Notes under the pieces: generated by a model
Told to the model about the DNA's origin: nothing
Seen by the model: only the letters and a program-made list of their open reading frames with translations
The model's database searches: none
Source of the DNA: Verrucomicrobiota bacterium
GTDB lineage: Bacteria > Verrucomicrobiota > Verrucomicrobiia > Opitutales > Opitutaceae
Assembly: GCA_018239845.1 (NCBI GenBank)
Contig: JAFEGO010000015.1
Span: 1 to 39,075, forward strand
Direction of reading: 5' to 3'
DNA: 39,075 bases
In this document: piece after piece, positions 16,562-25,800 of the stretch
Layout: every line of letters starts with the position of its first letter
How positions within the stretch are numbered: the stretch's first letter is position 1
Made by a program: the position numbers and the translations under genes

Positions 16562-17653
16562 TCAGTAGTAGAACGTCACGCTGATCGAGCCGAAGACGGA
16601 GGCTTTTTGCTGCGTGGTGAACTCGCGCGTGCGGCTCGCCTGCGTGTACGTCACCTGCCAGTGGCGCGTGCCCACCGCGAAGCCGCCGGTGAGGTCGGCG
16701 ACGAAGGGCTTTTTGTCCACGCTCATGCTTTCGCGGAAGGTGTTGCCGTCGAGGGTGACGTCGTGCGCCACGGCGCGGCCGTCCACCGCGGCGAAGAAAA
16801 ACGCGCTGAAGGGCGCGCGGCGGCGGCTGTTGGAGTCGCCGCTGGGGCGGATGAGGTTGGTGCCGAAGTCGGCGGGGAGCCGCCAGCCGCCGCGCACCTC
16901 GAAGCCGGTGTTGGCGTAGGTGAAGATGTTGCCGAGGCTCGCGCCGACGTGGGGGATGAAGTCCGCGCCGAGGCCCTCGCGGTGGTCCTTGGTCGAGAAG
17001 CGCCACTTGCGCTCATAGACGAAGTTGAGGCCGGGTTCGTTGTGGATCTGGTTGTCCCAGCCGGCGGCGGGCTTCACGCCGATCAGGTGGTGGTAGTTGT
17101 TCTGAACTTCCCGGCCGAGCGCGAGCGGGCCGACCATGCCGGCGGTGACTTCGAGGGTGTCGAGGCGCCCGACCGCGCCGCCGCCGGAGGCGAAGACGCG
17201 CGGCGGTTGGTAAACCTGGAAGGCCACGCCGCCGTAGAGCCACGCGGCGTAGGGCCGGTCGAAGGGCTGGGGGGCGGCGGTCTGGGTGTTGACTGGCGTG
17301 TAGATGTTTTGCCCGAAGGAGAGACCGAGCTTCACATCGCGCCCGGGCGGCACGAGTGCGCCGAGGGTGCGGGCGATTTCCTGCACGGGCTTGGGCACCG
17401 GGTCGGCGGTGAACGAGCTGAGGTCGGTGCTGAGAAAGGAGACCTTCGCGCCGTTGGTGTAGTGCTGGTCGGTGCCGGCGAAATACTTGTCGTTCTCCGA
17501 ATAGACCGTGATGGAGCCGAAGCGCAGGCGGTCGCTCTCGAGGTCGGCGTTGGTCAGGATCTCGGCGGCGCGGCCGGCGGAGGCGAGGGCGACGAAGGCG
17601 AGAGCGGCGCGGAGGGTGAGCGGAGAGCGGAAAGGGAGGGCGGACGGGAGCAT
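16562..17653 (-). CDS. LpxR-like outer-membrane lipid A deacylase (DUF2219)
   Basis: 363-residue outer-membrane beta-barrel protein with a signal peptide (LRAALAFVALASAGRAA). Family marks are SENDKYFAGTDQHYTNG with the conserved Asn54-Asp55, FDRPYAAWLYGG, and HHLIGVKPAAGWDNQIHNEP. The C-terminus ends in aromatic residues (SVTFYY), as expected for a barrel inserted by the BAM complex. LpxR removes the 3'-acyloxyacyl chain of lipid A. The conserved Asn/Asp pair and the HxxxG...WDNQ.HNEP region match the catalytic region of characterised members, so activity is plausible. ATG at 17653 is chosen because it gives the signal peptide. It sits between two S9 paralogues on the opposite strand. Confidence 0.88.
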   Translation of the reverse strand: MLPSALPFRSPLTLRAALAFVALASAGRAAEILTNADLESDRLRFGSITVYSENDKYFAGTDQHYTNGAKVSFLSTDLSSFTADPVPKPVQEIARTLGALVPPGRDVKLGLSFGQNIYTPVNTQTAAPQPFDRPYAAWLYGGVAFQVYQPPRVFASGGGAVGRLDTLEVTAGMVGPLALGREVQNNYHHLIGVKPAAGWDNQIHNEPGLNFVYERKWRFSTKDHREGLGADFIPHVGASLGNIFTYANTGFEVRGGWRLPADFGTNLIRPSGDSNSRRRAPFSAFFFAAVDGRAVAHDVTLDGNTFRESMSVDKKPFVADLTGGFAVGTRHWQVTYTQASRTREFTTQQKASVFGSISVTFYY

Positions 17654-17856
17654 AGCCGCGCACTTATGAGTCAGGTGAGCGGGGGGCACAAGCCGGGGTT
17701 AGAGCCATATGGGCAAGCTCAACGAAGGGGTGCGATTGGTCAGATAAATGCCGCTTCAGGCTGAGGCGTGCGAAGCACGGCAACATGGTTGAATTAGTGG
17801 ATACGCGAATAAGCTTTTCGAACCGCGGTTTTAATCAAAACTGCCGCCGCTTTCTC

Positions 17857-19797
17857 ATGAAGAACCTCATACTCTCGGGAATGATCCTCGGTTTGGCGCC
17901 GCTGCAGCTGGTGGCCCAGAATAACAAGCTGCCGGAGGCCATTCCTCCCCAGATCCCTATCGAGACCTTTGCCCGACCGCCCATCGTATCGGAGGTCGCC
18001 CTTTCGCGCGACGGTCAGACCATCGCCTACGAAACCGGCTTTAACAAAGACTGGAATTTCATCCGTCGGGAATGGGATACGGGCAAAGCCAAGTCGACCG
18101 GGCTCGGGGCTTCCATGCAGGCGCCGCTCTGGATCAATGAAGAGCGTGTGATGTACGGCAGTGGCATGGCCATGAACCGAGATGGGAGTGATCAGAAATC
18201 AAGCAGGGTGAGCACACCGAGTGTTATTTTTTCCCGTTTCGAGGGGGACAAGAAAGACTACATCCTCGCGCAGGTGTTTGATGGCAAGGTGATGGGTTTT
18301 TACACGCCCTACTACTATCTGCATTACCCGCATATCCTTCAGGTAAATACGCAAGCGAACGTCAATGGGGCGGTCCAGATTGAAAAAAACCCGGGCAACA
18401 TCTCCCGGTGGTTTATTGATGGAAGCGGCACGATCCGTGCAGCCACGCAGACCAATGGGGTGTTGAGCCGCATAGTGACGCGGGCGAACGCCAGCAGTGC
18501 CTGGCAACCTTTGCCCGGGCTCGATTGGGCGGATGACAAATTCAATGCCCTGGCCCTGAGCAAGGACGGGCAGACGCTTTATCTTTCGTACCTCGCCCCG
18601 GAAGGGACGAAGGGACTGTACACATACGACATCAAGAACGGGCGGCTGGGCTCGATGTTGCTGGGCCATGACAAGTATGACATCGGGGCCTATGATTCCC
18701 TGATCATGGCGCCGGCCACGCGAGAGCTGTTGGGAGTCAAATTTTACACAAACAAGCCGGTGACGGTTTGGCTGGATGAAGGTCTTCGGGCGGTGCAAGC
18801 GGGCTTAGACCAGGTGTTGCCGAACAAGACCAATGGCATTGTGGACATGAGCGACGATCTGCAGCGGCTCATTATCCTATCCGAGTCGGACCGGGATCCC
18901 GGCACCTATTACCAGTTTGACCGGAAGAAAGTGGAGTTAAAGCCGCTGTTTGCGATCCGCCCGGGACTCAAGGCGGAGCAGCTAGCCCATACCGTTTCCA
19001 TCAATTTCAAGGCGCGGGACGGCCTCCTTATCCGCGGTTATCTGACCACGCCTCTGGGGCGCGAGCCGAAACATCTGCCGCTGATTGTCTTTCCCCATGA
19101 CGGACCGGCCACGCGCACTGTGGGATTGTACGACACCTATGTGCAGTTTTTTGCGAACCGGGGTTACGCCGTTCTCCAGGTCAACTATCGTGGTTCCTAT
19201 GGTTACGGGGTGGATTTCAAGAACCGCGGCAAGCAGCGCATCGGCCGGGAGCCGCAGGACGACATCACGGATGCCGCCCGTTGGGCCGTGGGCAACGGAC
19301 TGGCCGACCCCAAGCGCATCGGGATCTTCGGCGAGGGTGTTTTCAGCGGATATTCCGCCACCATCGGCCTGATGCGAAACCCCGATCTCTATTGCTGCGC
19401 AATCAGCATCGATGGCGTAAGCGACTGGCTGGCGCACATGGACTTTCTGAAGACCGCCAGTGAGGAGTCCTTTGCCTTGCTCGTCGACCAGTACGGCGAC
19501 CCGGTCAAATCGGCCGACGAAATGAGGGACATATCGCCCATCACCCACATCAAGGATATGAAGGGCCATCTGTTCCTCGTCTATGATTCGCTGAGCGATA
19601 TTCCCAGCAAGGAGTCGGACCCCTTCGTGGCGGCCTTGAAGAAGGCAGGCAAATCCGTCGAGGTGCTCAGCCGGGCAAACGACTACGATAGTATCTATGA
19701 AATGAAGGCACGTGCGGAGCTGCTCACCCGATTCGAGCAATTCTTGGCTAAGCACATGCCGGCCGATCCAGTGCCAGCATCCGCGGTAGCGAAATAA
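17857..19797 (+). CDS. S9-family paralogue with lost catalytic residues
   Basis: 646-residue secreted homologue of the gene at 14558, with the same architecture (signal peptide MKNLILSGMILGLAPLQLVAQ, propeller-like region, hydrolase domain). The two align almost end to end. The catalytic serine motif GGSFGGYS is replaced by GEGVFSGYS (Gly494/Val495 at the Ser position). The HGGP oxyanion motif became HDGP. The Asp-bearing YGKDDTTVP became YDSLSDIP, and the His-bearing SEQHG became NDYDS (Asp611). The frame is otherwise intact and uninterrupted, so this looks like a selected pseudoenzyme rather than a decaying gene. A binding or regulatory role is inferred. ATG at 17857 precedes the signal peptide. 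Confidence 0.88.
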   Translation: MKNLILSGMILGLAPLQLVAQNNKLPEAIPPQIPIETFARPPIVSEVALSRDGQTIAYETGFNKDWNFIRREWDTGKAKSTGLGASMQAPLWINEERVMYGSGMAMNRDGSDQKSSRVSTPSVIFSRFEGDKKDYILAQVFDGKVMGFYTPYYYLHYPHILQVNTQANVNGAVQIEKNPGNISRWFIDGSGTIRAATQTNGVLSRIVTRANASSAWQPLPGLDWADDKFNALALSKDGQTLYLSYLAPEGTKGLYTYDIKNGRLGSMLLGHDKYDIGAYDSLIMAPATRELLGVKFYTNKPVTVWLDEGLRAVQAGLDQVLPNKTNGIVDMSDDLQRLIILSESDRDPGTYYQFDRKKVELKPLFAIRPGLKAEQLAHTVSINFKARDGLLIRGYLTTPLGREPKHLPLIVFPHDGPATRTVGLYDTYVQFFANRGYAVLQVNYRGSYGYGVDFKNRGKQRIGREPQDDITDAARWAVGNGLADPKRIGIFGEGVFSGYSATIGLMRNPDLYCCAISIDGVSDWLAHMDFLKTASEESFALLVDQYGDPVKSADEMRDISPITHIKDMKGHLFLVYDSLSDIPSKESDPFVAALKKAGKSVEVLSRANDYDSIYEMKARAELLTRFEQFLAKHMPADPVPASAVAK

Positions 19798-19799
19798 GC

Positions 19800-20708
19800 T
19801 CAGGCCTCCCAGCGGCCGTAGATGCCGCAGGGGAGGACCTTGCCGTCGCGCTGGATCGGGAGGCCGACTTCGCCGGCTGAGATGTTACCACCGCGGCCGT
19901 GCAGGAGCTCGGCAAGGAGGTTGGCGACCACGGTGGGCGAGAGGCGCGCGGTGTAGGCGTTGATCAGGAAGAAGAGCGGCTGGGGGCTCAGCAGCGTGCG
20001 GCACTCGGTGAGGAGTTTCCAGAGGTGGTCCTCGAGGCGCCACATCTCGCCCGTGCTGCCGCGGCCGTAGGTCGGCGGATCCATGATGACCGCATCGTAG
20101 GTGCGGCCGCGCTTGATCTCGCGCTGCACGAATTTCAGGCAGTCGTCCGTGATGTAGCGGATCGGCGCATCGGCCAGGCCGCTGAGACCGGCGTTTTCGC
20201 GGCACCATTTCACCATGCCCTCGGCGGCATCCACGTGGCAGACGCTCGCGCCGGCGGCAGCAGCGGCCACCGAGGCGGCGCCGGTGTAGCCGAAGAGATT
20301 GAGGACGTTGACGGTGCGGCCGGCGGCGCGGGCGGTTTTGATCTTCTGGGAAAACCAGTCCCAGTTCACGGCCTGCTCGGGGAAGAGCCCGGTGTGCTTG
20401 AACGACGTCGGGTGGATCTTGAAGGTGAGCTTCAGCGGCGCGTACGAGATCTTCCAGTGGTCGGGCAGCTCGCGGCGGTACTCCCACTTGCCGCCACCCT
20501 GTTCGCTGCGGTGGTAAAAGCCATCCCAGCTATCCCAGCGTGCGCCGGCCTCCTTGCCGTGGCGGGGCCAGATGATCTGCGGGTCGGGGCGGACGAGGGT
20601 GTACGGGCCCCAGCGCTCGTGTTTCATGCCGTTGCCGCAATCGAGCAGCTGGTAGTCCTGCCAGCGGTCGGCGACAATGAGGGCGGGGCGGTGAGCGGGT
20701 TCGGCCAT
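19800..20708 (-). CDS. Class I SAM-dependent methyltransferase, RlmI/RlmK-like
   Basis: 302-residue methyltransferase of the Methyltrans_SAM family, related to 23S rRNA cytosine methyltransferases such as RlmI. Motif I is NLFGYTGAASVAAAAAGAS, the acidic cofactor residue is in CHVDAAEGMV, and the catalytic-type loop is VIMDPPTYGRG. The N-terminal part (WQDYQLLDCGNGMKHERWG) is the usual extension of this group, but no PUA domain is visible. The target nucleotide is not deducible. It converges on the S9 paralogue with a 2-base gap. ATG at 20708 is clear. Confidence 0.87.
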   Translation of the reverse strand: MAEPAHRPALIVADRWQDYQLLDCGNGMKHERWGPYTLVRPDPQIIWPRHGKEAGARWDSWDGFYHRSEQGGGKWEYRRELPDHWKISYAPLKLTFKIHPTSFKHTGLFPEQAVNWDWFSQKIKTARAAGRTVNVLNLFGYTGAASVAAAAAGASVCHVDAAEGMVKWCRENAGLSGLADAPIRYITDDCLKFVQREIKRGRTYDAVIMDPPTYGRGSTGEMWRLEDHLWKLLTECRTLLSPQPLFFLINAYTARLSPTVVANLLAELLHGRGGNISAGEVGLPIQRDGKVLPCGIYGRWEA

Positions 20709-20804
20709 TTCAGACAGAGCGAAGGACGGGGGTTGACGGGTGTCGAGTCGCGGGTTGGTAATTCTAGTTAATTACGATTATTTCTAGGGTGTATTCTCTA
20801 CTCC

Positions 20805-20833
20805 TTGACACTGAGGCGTGAGTAAACTTTAAC
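20805..20833 (+). promoter_or_regulatory. Sigma-70-type promoter of the DUF481 gene
   Basis: Perfect -35 TTGACA (20805-20810), 17-base spacer, -10 TTTAAC (20828-20833, four of six matches). A start near 20840 would leave only about six bases before the ATG at 20846, so the mRNA would be nearly leaderless. Confidence 0.6.
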
Positions 20834-20845
20834 CTGCTCCTATCT

Positions 20846-21910
20846 ATGAAGTCGAAACTCAACCTGTTGAAGCGTTTCGCGGTGACTGCCGCGGTTCTTC
20901 TGGCCGCCGGCCGCCTGTGCGCTGATGTGGTGGAAACCAAGAACGGTGCCCGCATCATCGGCACGATCACCAAGATCGACGGGGGCAACATCCTCATCAA
21001 GACCGACTACGCCGGCGAGCTCACCATCAAGCAGAGCGAAGTCACCGGCGTGAGCACCGATGCTCCGATCGCGGTCCGTCTCGCCAGCGGCACCGTGCTG
21101 CAGGGCAAACTTTCCAGCGACAACGGCACGCTCCGCATCGCCGGCGCTGACGGCGAGCTGAGCACGAAAGTCGAAAAGGTCGCCGCTTCCTGGGCGCCCA
21201 GCGGCGAAGACCCGCAGGTCACCGCCATGAAGAAGGAGCTCGCCGACCGCGACCGCAAGTGGGCCTACGAGGCCGCCGTCGACGTCACGGGCAAGTCGGG
21301 CAACAAGAGCGCCCTCGGCACCTCCGGCGCGCTGCGCGCCACGCTCGCGGGCCAGAAGGACAAGCTCCAGTTCTACACCGCCTACGACCGCCAGGTCACC
21401 GACGGCGCCAAGTCCGCCGACCAGTTCAAGGCCGGCATCGACTACGCCAACAACTTCTCGGGCAAGACCTCCTGGTACGTCCGCGACGAGGGTGGTTTCG
21501 ACCGCATCAAGGACATCGAGCTCTACAACGTCGCCGGCTTCGGTATGGGCTACGACTTCGTGAAGACGCCGACGCACCTGCTCACGGCCCGCGCCGGTTT
21601 GTCGTACCGCTATGAAGGGTACAAAAATCCGCTCACCGAGGACGTGAACTCCGCCGGTCTCGACTTCGGCCTGCAGAACGAGATCACCTTCGGCACCTCG
21701 AAGCTCGTGAACTCGCTGACCTTCGTCCCGGCCTTCGACGACTTCTCGAACTTCCGTGCGACGCACGCCTCCTACTACGAGATCCCGCTTACCAACCCGT
21801 CTTGGAAAGTCCGCATGGGCGTTTCCAACGACTACAACAGCAAGCCCGGGGTCGGCGTGGACAAGATGGACACGACCTACTTTACCCGCCTTGTGCTGAA
21901 CTGGCAGTAA
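20846..21910 (+). CDS. DUF481-type outer-membrane protein
   Basis: 354-residue protein with a signal peptide (KRFAVTAAVLLAAGRLCAD). An N-terminal domain (about 25-115) has repeated short motifs (TKNGARIIGTITKIDGGNI, SGTVLQGKLSSDNG). The C-terminal region from about 135 has alternating beta-strands ending YFTRLVLNWQ, typical of an outer-membrane barrel; DUF481 proteins such as YdiY share this layout. It is preceded by a strong -35/-10 pair and followed by a strong terminator, so it is probably a single-gene, highly expressed unit. Its codon use looks more biased towards C-ending codons than that of its neighbours, which agrees with high expression. Confidence 0.83.
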   Translation: MKSKLNLLKRFAVTAAVLLAAGRLCADVVETKNGARIIGTITKIDGGNILIKTDYAGELTIKQSEVTGVSTDAPIAVRLASGTVLQGKLSSDNGTLRIAGADGELSTKVEKVAASWAPSGEDPQVTAMKKELADRDRKWAYEAAVDVTGKSGNKSALGTSGALRATLAGQKDKLQFYTAYDRQVTDGAKSADQFKAGIDYANNFSGKTSWYVRDEGGFDRIKDIELYNVAGFGMGYDFVKTPTHLLTARAGLSYRYEGYKNPLTEDVNSAGLDFGLQNEITFGTSKLVNSLTFVPAFDDFSNFRATHASYYEIPLTNPSWKVRMGVSNDYNSKPGVGVDKMDTTYFTRLVLNWQ

Positions 21911-21969
21911 GCCTTCCGCACCGGACCGACCGCACGTCTTCGACGCCGTGCGGAATAAACGCCACTCCG

Positions 21970-22006
21970 ACGGCCTCATGGTTTCCATGAGGCCGTTTTT
22001 GTTTTT
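21970..22006 (+). terminator. Terminator of the DUF481 gene, overlapping the next start codon
   Basis: Perfect 12-bp stem ACGGCCTCATGG (21970-21981) and CCATGAGGCCGT (21985-21996), loop TTT, then TTTTGTTTTT. Both in-frame ATGs of the following DUF1223 gene (21978, 21987) lie in the stem, and the T-tract encodes Phe/Leu of its signal peptide. Confidence 0.9.
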
Positions 22007-22724
22007 CTGCGTAGGAGTGTTCGCACTGGCGGCGGGCTTGAATGCCACCGAGCCGGGCGGGAAGAACCTTCACCGCTTCGCCAGCGGCCCGGCGCAGGTG
22101 TCGCTGATCGAGCTCTACACGAGCGAGGGTTGCAGCAGCTGTCCGCCGGCCGACCGCTGGCTGGGCGGGCTGCGCGAAGCGCCGGGGCTCTGGCGCGATT
22201 TTGTACCGGTGGCGCTGCACGTGGACTATTGGAACCGCCTCGGCTGGCCCGATCGGTTTTCGACGCGGGCCTTTACGCAGCGGGAGTACGATTACGCCGC
22301 CATGTGGCAGGGCGACTCCGTGTACACGCCGTGCTTTGTGCGCGATGGAGCGGAGTGGCGCGGCGGGCACGACCTCGCGCCCACCGGCCGCAAAGTGGGC
22401 GAGCTCACGGTCAGCTACGACGGCGCGGTGGTGCGCACGGAATTCATCCCCGCCGGCGAAAAGGCGGCGGCGCGTGCGGGGTACGAGGTCCACGCGGCGA
22501 TCCTCGGCGGTGGCATCACCTCGACGGTCACCGCCGGCGAAAACCGCGGCGAGACCCTGCGGCATTATTTTGTCGCGCTCAGGCTCGCGCAGGCCGCGCT
22601 CGGGGCCGAGCTGCCGCTGGCCGTGCCGCCGATCACAGGTGTGCCGCACCACGCGCTGGCGGTCTGGATCACGCGCACTGGCGAACTCACCCCGCTGCAG
22701 GCCGCGGGCGGCTGGCTGGATTGA
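21987..22724 (+). CDS. DUF1223 secreted thioredoxin-like protein
   Basis: 245-residue DUF1223 protein with a hydrophobic leader (MRPFLFFCVGVFALAAGLNA). The thioredoxin-like CxxC sits in ELYTSEGCSSCPPADRWL, and family motifs VALHVDYWNRLGW and YTPCFV follow. The CSSC pair suggests redox or copper-related function in the periplasm; the family role is not established. The start is ATG 21987 or, three residues earlier, ATG 21978. Both fall inside the terminator hairpin of the preceding gene, which is unusual. Downstream, 11 bases after the stop, is the palindrome at 22736-22758. Confidence 0.85.
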   Translation: MRPFLFFCVGVFALAAGLNATEPGGKNLHRFASGPAQVSLIELYTSEGCSSCPPADRWLGGLREAPGLWRDFVPVALHVDYWNRLGWPDRFSTRAFTQREYDYAAMWQGDSVYTPCFVRDGAEWRGGHDLAPTGRKVGELTVSYDGAVVRTEFIPAGEKAAARAGYEVHAAILGGGITSTVTAGENRGETLRHYFVALRLAQAALGAELPLAVPPITGVPHHALAVWITRTGELTPLQAAGGWLD

Positions 22725-22735
22725 GGCGGTGGATA

Positions 22736-22758
22736 TTTGTCATCTATTAGATGACAAA
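22736..22758. promoter_or_regulatory. Operator-like palindrome upstream of the dehydrogenase
   Basis: Perfect 10-bp arms TTTGTCATCT and AGATGACAAA with spacer ATT. A possible promoter (TTGAGG at 22721-22726, 18 bases, TATTAG at 22745-22750) overlaps it, so a bound repressor would cover the -10. There is no T-tract after it, which argues against a terminator. The TCATC/GATGA core recalls GntR-family operators of lactate and hydroxyacid genes such as that of LutR, by memory. Confidence 0.6.
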
Positions 22759-22869
22759 CGCCCGGAGGTATTTTCCGGAAGCAACAAGGAGACTGCGGCG
22801 GGTGTCATACTCGCGGGAGGGCACCGCGGAGGCTCGCCACGCGGGGGATTTTTCTGCGAGCGTTGCCAA

Positions 22870-25800
22870 ATGGTGTCCGCGTCTTCCTCCGCTGATTTCA
22901 ATCGTCTCGCCGCTGCCCTCGAAGGGGAACTGCACACGGGCCGCACCCTGCGGCTGCTCTACGCGACCGATGCCTCGGAGTATCAGGAAATCCCCGCCGC
23001 CGTCGCGCTGCCACGCAGCGAGGCCGATGTGCGCGCGGTGTTGGCGTTCGCACGTGAAAATCATCTCGGCTTTATCCCGCGCGCGGCGGGCACCTCGCTC
23101 GCCGGACAGGTTGTGGGCGGCGGCATCGTCGCGGATATCGGCCGGCATCTGAATAAGATCATCAGCCTCGATGTCGCCCGCCGCCGGGTGCGCGTGCAGC
23201 CGGGCGTGATCCGCAACGATCTCAATCACTACCTGAAACCCCACGGCCTCCTCTTCGGGCCCGAGACCTCCACGGCGAGCCGCGCGATGCTCGGCGGTAT
23301 GGTGGGCAACAACTCCTGCGGCTCCAACTCCCTCGTGTACGGCTCCACGCGCGATCACCTGATGTCGGCGCGCGGTTTCCTGAGCGACGGCAGCGAGGTC
23401 ACGTTCGGCGAACTCACGCCGGCGGAGTTCGCTGCTAAGTGCGACGGACCCGCTACGCTGGAGACGAAGATCTACCGCACGGTCCGCGATCTCCTGGGCT
23501 CGGCGGAAAACCGCCGGCTGATCCGCGATAATTTCCCAAAACCCTCGGTCACGCGCCGCAACACCGGCTACGCGCTCGATGCGCTGATGGACTGCACGGT
23601 CTTCGATCCGGCGGCGGAAAAACCTTTCAACCTCTGCCGGCTCCTCGTGGGCTCGGAGGGCACGCTGTTTGTCGGCGTGGAGTTTGAGTTCAGCGTCGAT
23701 CCGCTGCCGCCGCCCGCCGCGCTGCTCTGCGCGCATTTCGCCTCGGTGCAGGATGCGTTGCACGCCACGCTGCTCGCATTGCGCCACCAACCGAGCGCGT
23801 GCGAGCTGATCGACCGCCACGTGCTCGAGTGCACCAAGCAAAACCTCGAGCAGGCGAAGAACCGTTTCTTTGTCCAAGGCGACCCCGGCGCGATCCTTGT
23901 AGTCGAGCTCCGCGAGGGCGGCCGCGAAGGGATCGAGGCCGCGTGCCGCGCACTGGAGTCGGAGCTTCGCGCGGCGGGGCTCGGCTATGCGTTTCCCGTC
24001 TTGTGGGGCGATGACGTTAACAAGGTCTGGGACCTCCGCCGTGCGGGCCAGGGCGTGATGAGCAACGTCGTCGGCGACGCCAAGCCCCGCGAGGTTGTCG
24101 AGGACACCGCGGTGGCCGTGGCCGACCTGCCGGCGTACATTGGCGAGTTCGACGCGCTGATGCGCGACAAGTACGGCATCCACTGCGTGTACTACGCGCA
24201 CGCCGGCGCGGGCGAGCTGCACACGCGCCCGCTCTTCAACCTGAAGACTCCCGAGGGTCTGAAGATGTTTCGCGACATCGCGACCGACGTCGCGGCGCTC
24301 GTGAAAAAGTACCGCGGTTCCCTGTCCGGCGAGCACGGCGACGGCCGTCTCCGCGGCGAATTCATCAAGTTCATGGTGGGCGACGAGTGTTACGCGCTCA
24401 TGCGCCGCGTGAAGGATACCTTCGACCCGCACGGCCTGCTCAATCCCGGCAAGATCATCGACACGCCGCCGATGGACACCTCGCTGCGCCACTCGCCCGG
24501 CGACCCCGACCCGCACTATGAGACCGTCTTCAATTTCGACGCGACGCAGGGCCTGCTCCGCGCTGCGGAAAAGTGCAACGGCTCCGGCGACTGCCGCAAG
24601 ACGGCGGTCTCCGGCGGCACGATGTGCCCGAGCTACATGGCGACGCGCAGCGAAAAGGACACGACCCGCGCCCGGGCCAACATGCTGCGCCACATGCTCA
24701 CGCACCCGCGCGACCAGCAGCGGCCCTTCGACAGCCCGGAGGTCGCCGAGGTGATGGACCTCTGCCTCTCCTGCAAGGGCTGCAAGAGCGAGTGCCCCTC
24801 CAACGTCGATGTCGCGCGCCTGAAGGCCGAGTGGCTCCAGCACTGGCACGACACGCACGGCGTGCCCTTCCGCTCACGCCTCGTCGCCGGCTTTTCGCGC
24901 GCGATGGCCGCAGCCTCGGTCGCGCCCGGCGTCTTCAACTGGGTCGTGAAAAACCGCGTGACGGGCGGGCTCGTGAAAAAAATCTCCGGCTTCGCGCCCG
25001 ACCGCAGCATCCCGCCGCTGCACGCGACGACGCTGCGCAAGTGGCACGCGAAATACGCGAACAAGACGGATATCGGATCGACTGTAGGAGCGGCTTTACG
25101 CCGCGACGAGACGCGCGGTGAGGCAACGGATCGCGGCGTAAAGCCGCTCCTACAGCCGGAGAACGAGCGTCCCGCCTTTCCCAATGGCCGGGTCTATCTT
25201 TTCTGCGACGAGTTCACGAACTACAACGACACCGATGTTGGCATCAAGGCGGTGGAGTTGCTCAACCGCCTCGGCTACGAGGTCGTCATCCCGGAGCACG
25301 TGGATAGCGGCCGCGCGCAGCTCTCCAAGGGCCTCGTGCGCGACGCGAAGCAACTCGCGATCCGCAACGTCGAGCTGCTTGCCTCGGTCGTCACCGCCGA
25401 GACCCCGCTGATCGGCCTCGAGCCCTCGGCGATCCTCGGTTTCCGCGACGAGTTCCCCGACCTCGTGCCGGCGGCGCTGGCCCCGGCCGCGCAGGCCTTG
25501 GCGAAAAACGCACTGCTCTTCGACGAATTCATCGCCCGCGAGGCGGAAGCGGGCCGCATCACGCGCGCGGCCTTCACCGCCGAGCCGCGCCAGATCCGCC
25601 TGCATGGCCACTGTCACCAGAAGGCGCTCTCCTCGCTCAAGCCGACGATCCGCGCGCTTTCCCTGCCGGCCCACTACGAGGTGGTGACGATCCCCTCCGG
25701 CTGCTGCGGCATGGCCGGCTCCTTTGGATATGAGGCGGAGCACTACGCGCTGTCGCAGCAAGTGGGCGAGCTGGTGCTTTTCCCCGCGGTACGCTCGGCC

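Noticed and set aside
17784..17845. Stretch resembling a tRNA-Leu D-arm followed by a TTCGAAC-like T-loop
   Set aside because: No acceptor or anticodon stem forms, the T-stem does not pair and no CCA end is present. At most it is a decayed tRNA remnant.
22201..22869. In-frame upstream extension of the dehydrogenase
   Set aside because: It overlaps the DUF1223 gene in another frame and lacks family sequence. The FAD domain begins shortly after the ATG at 22870.
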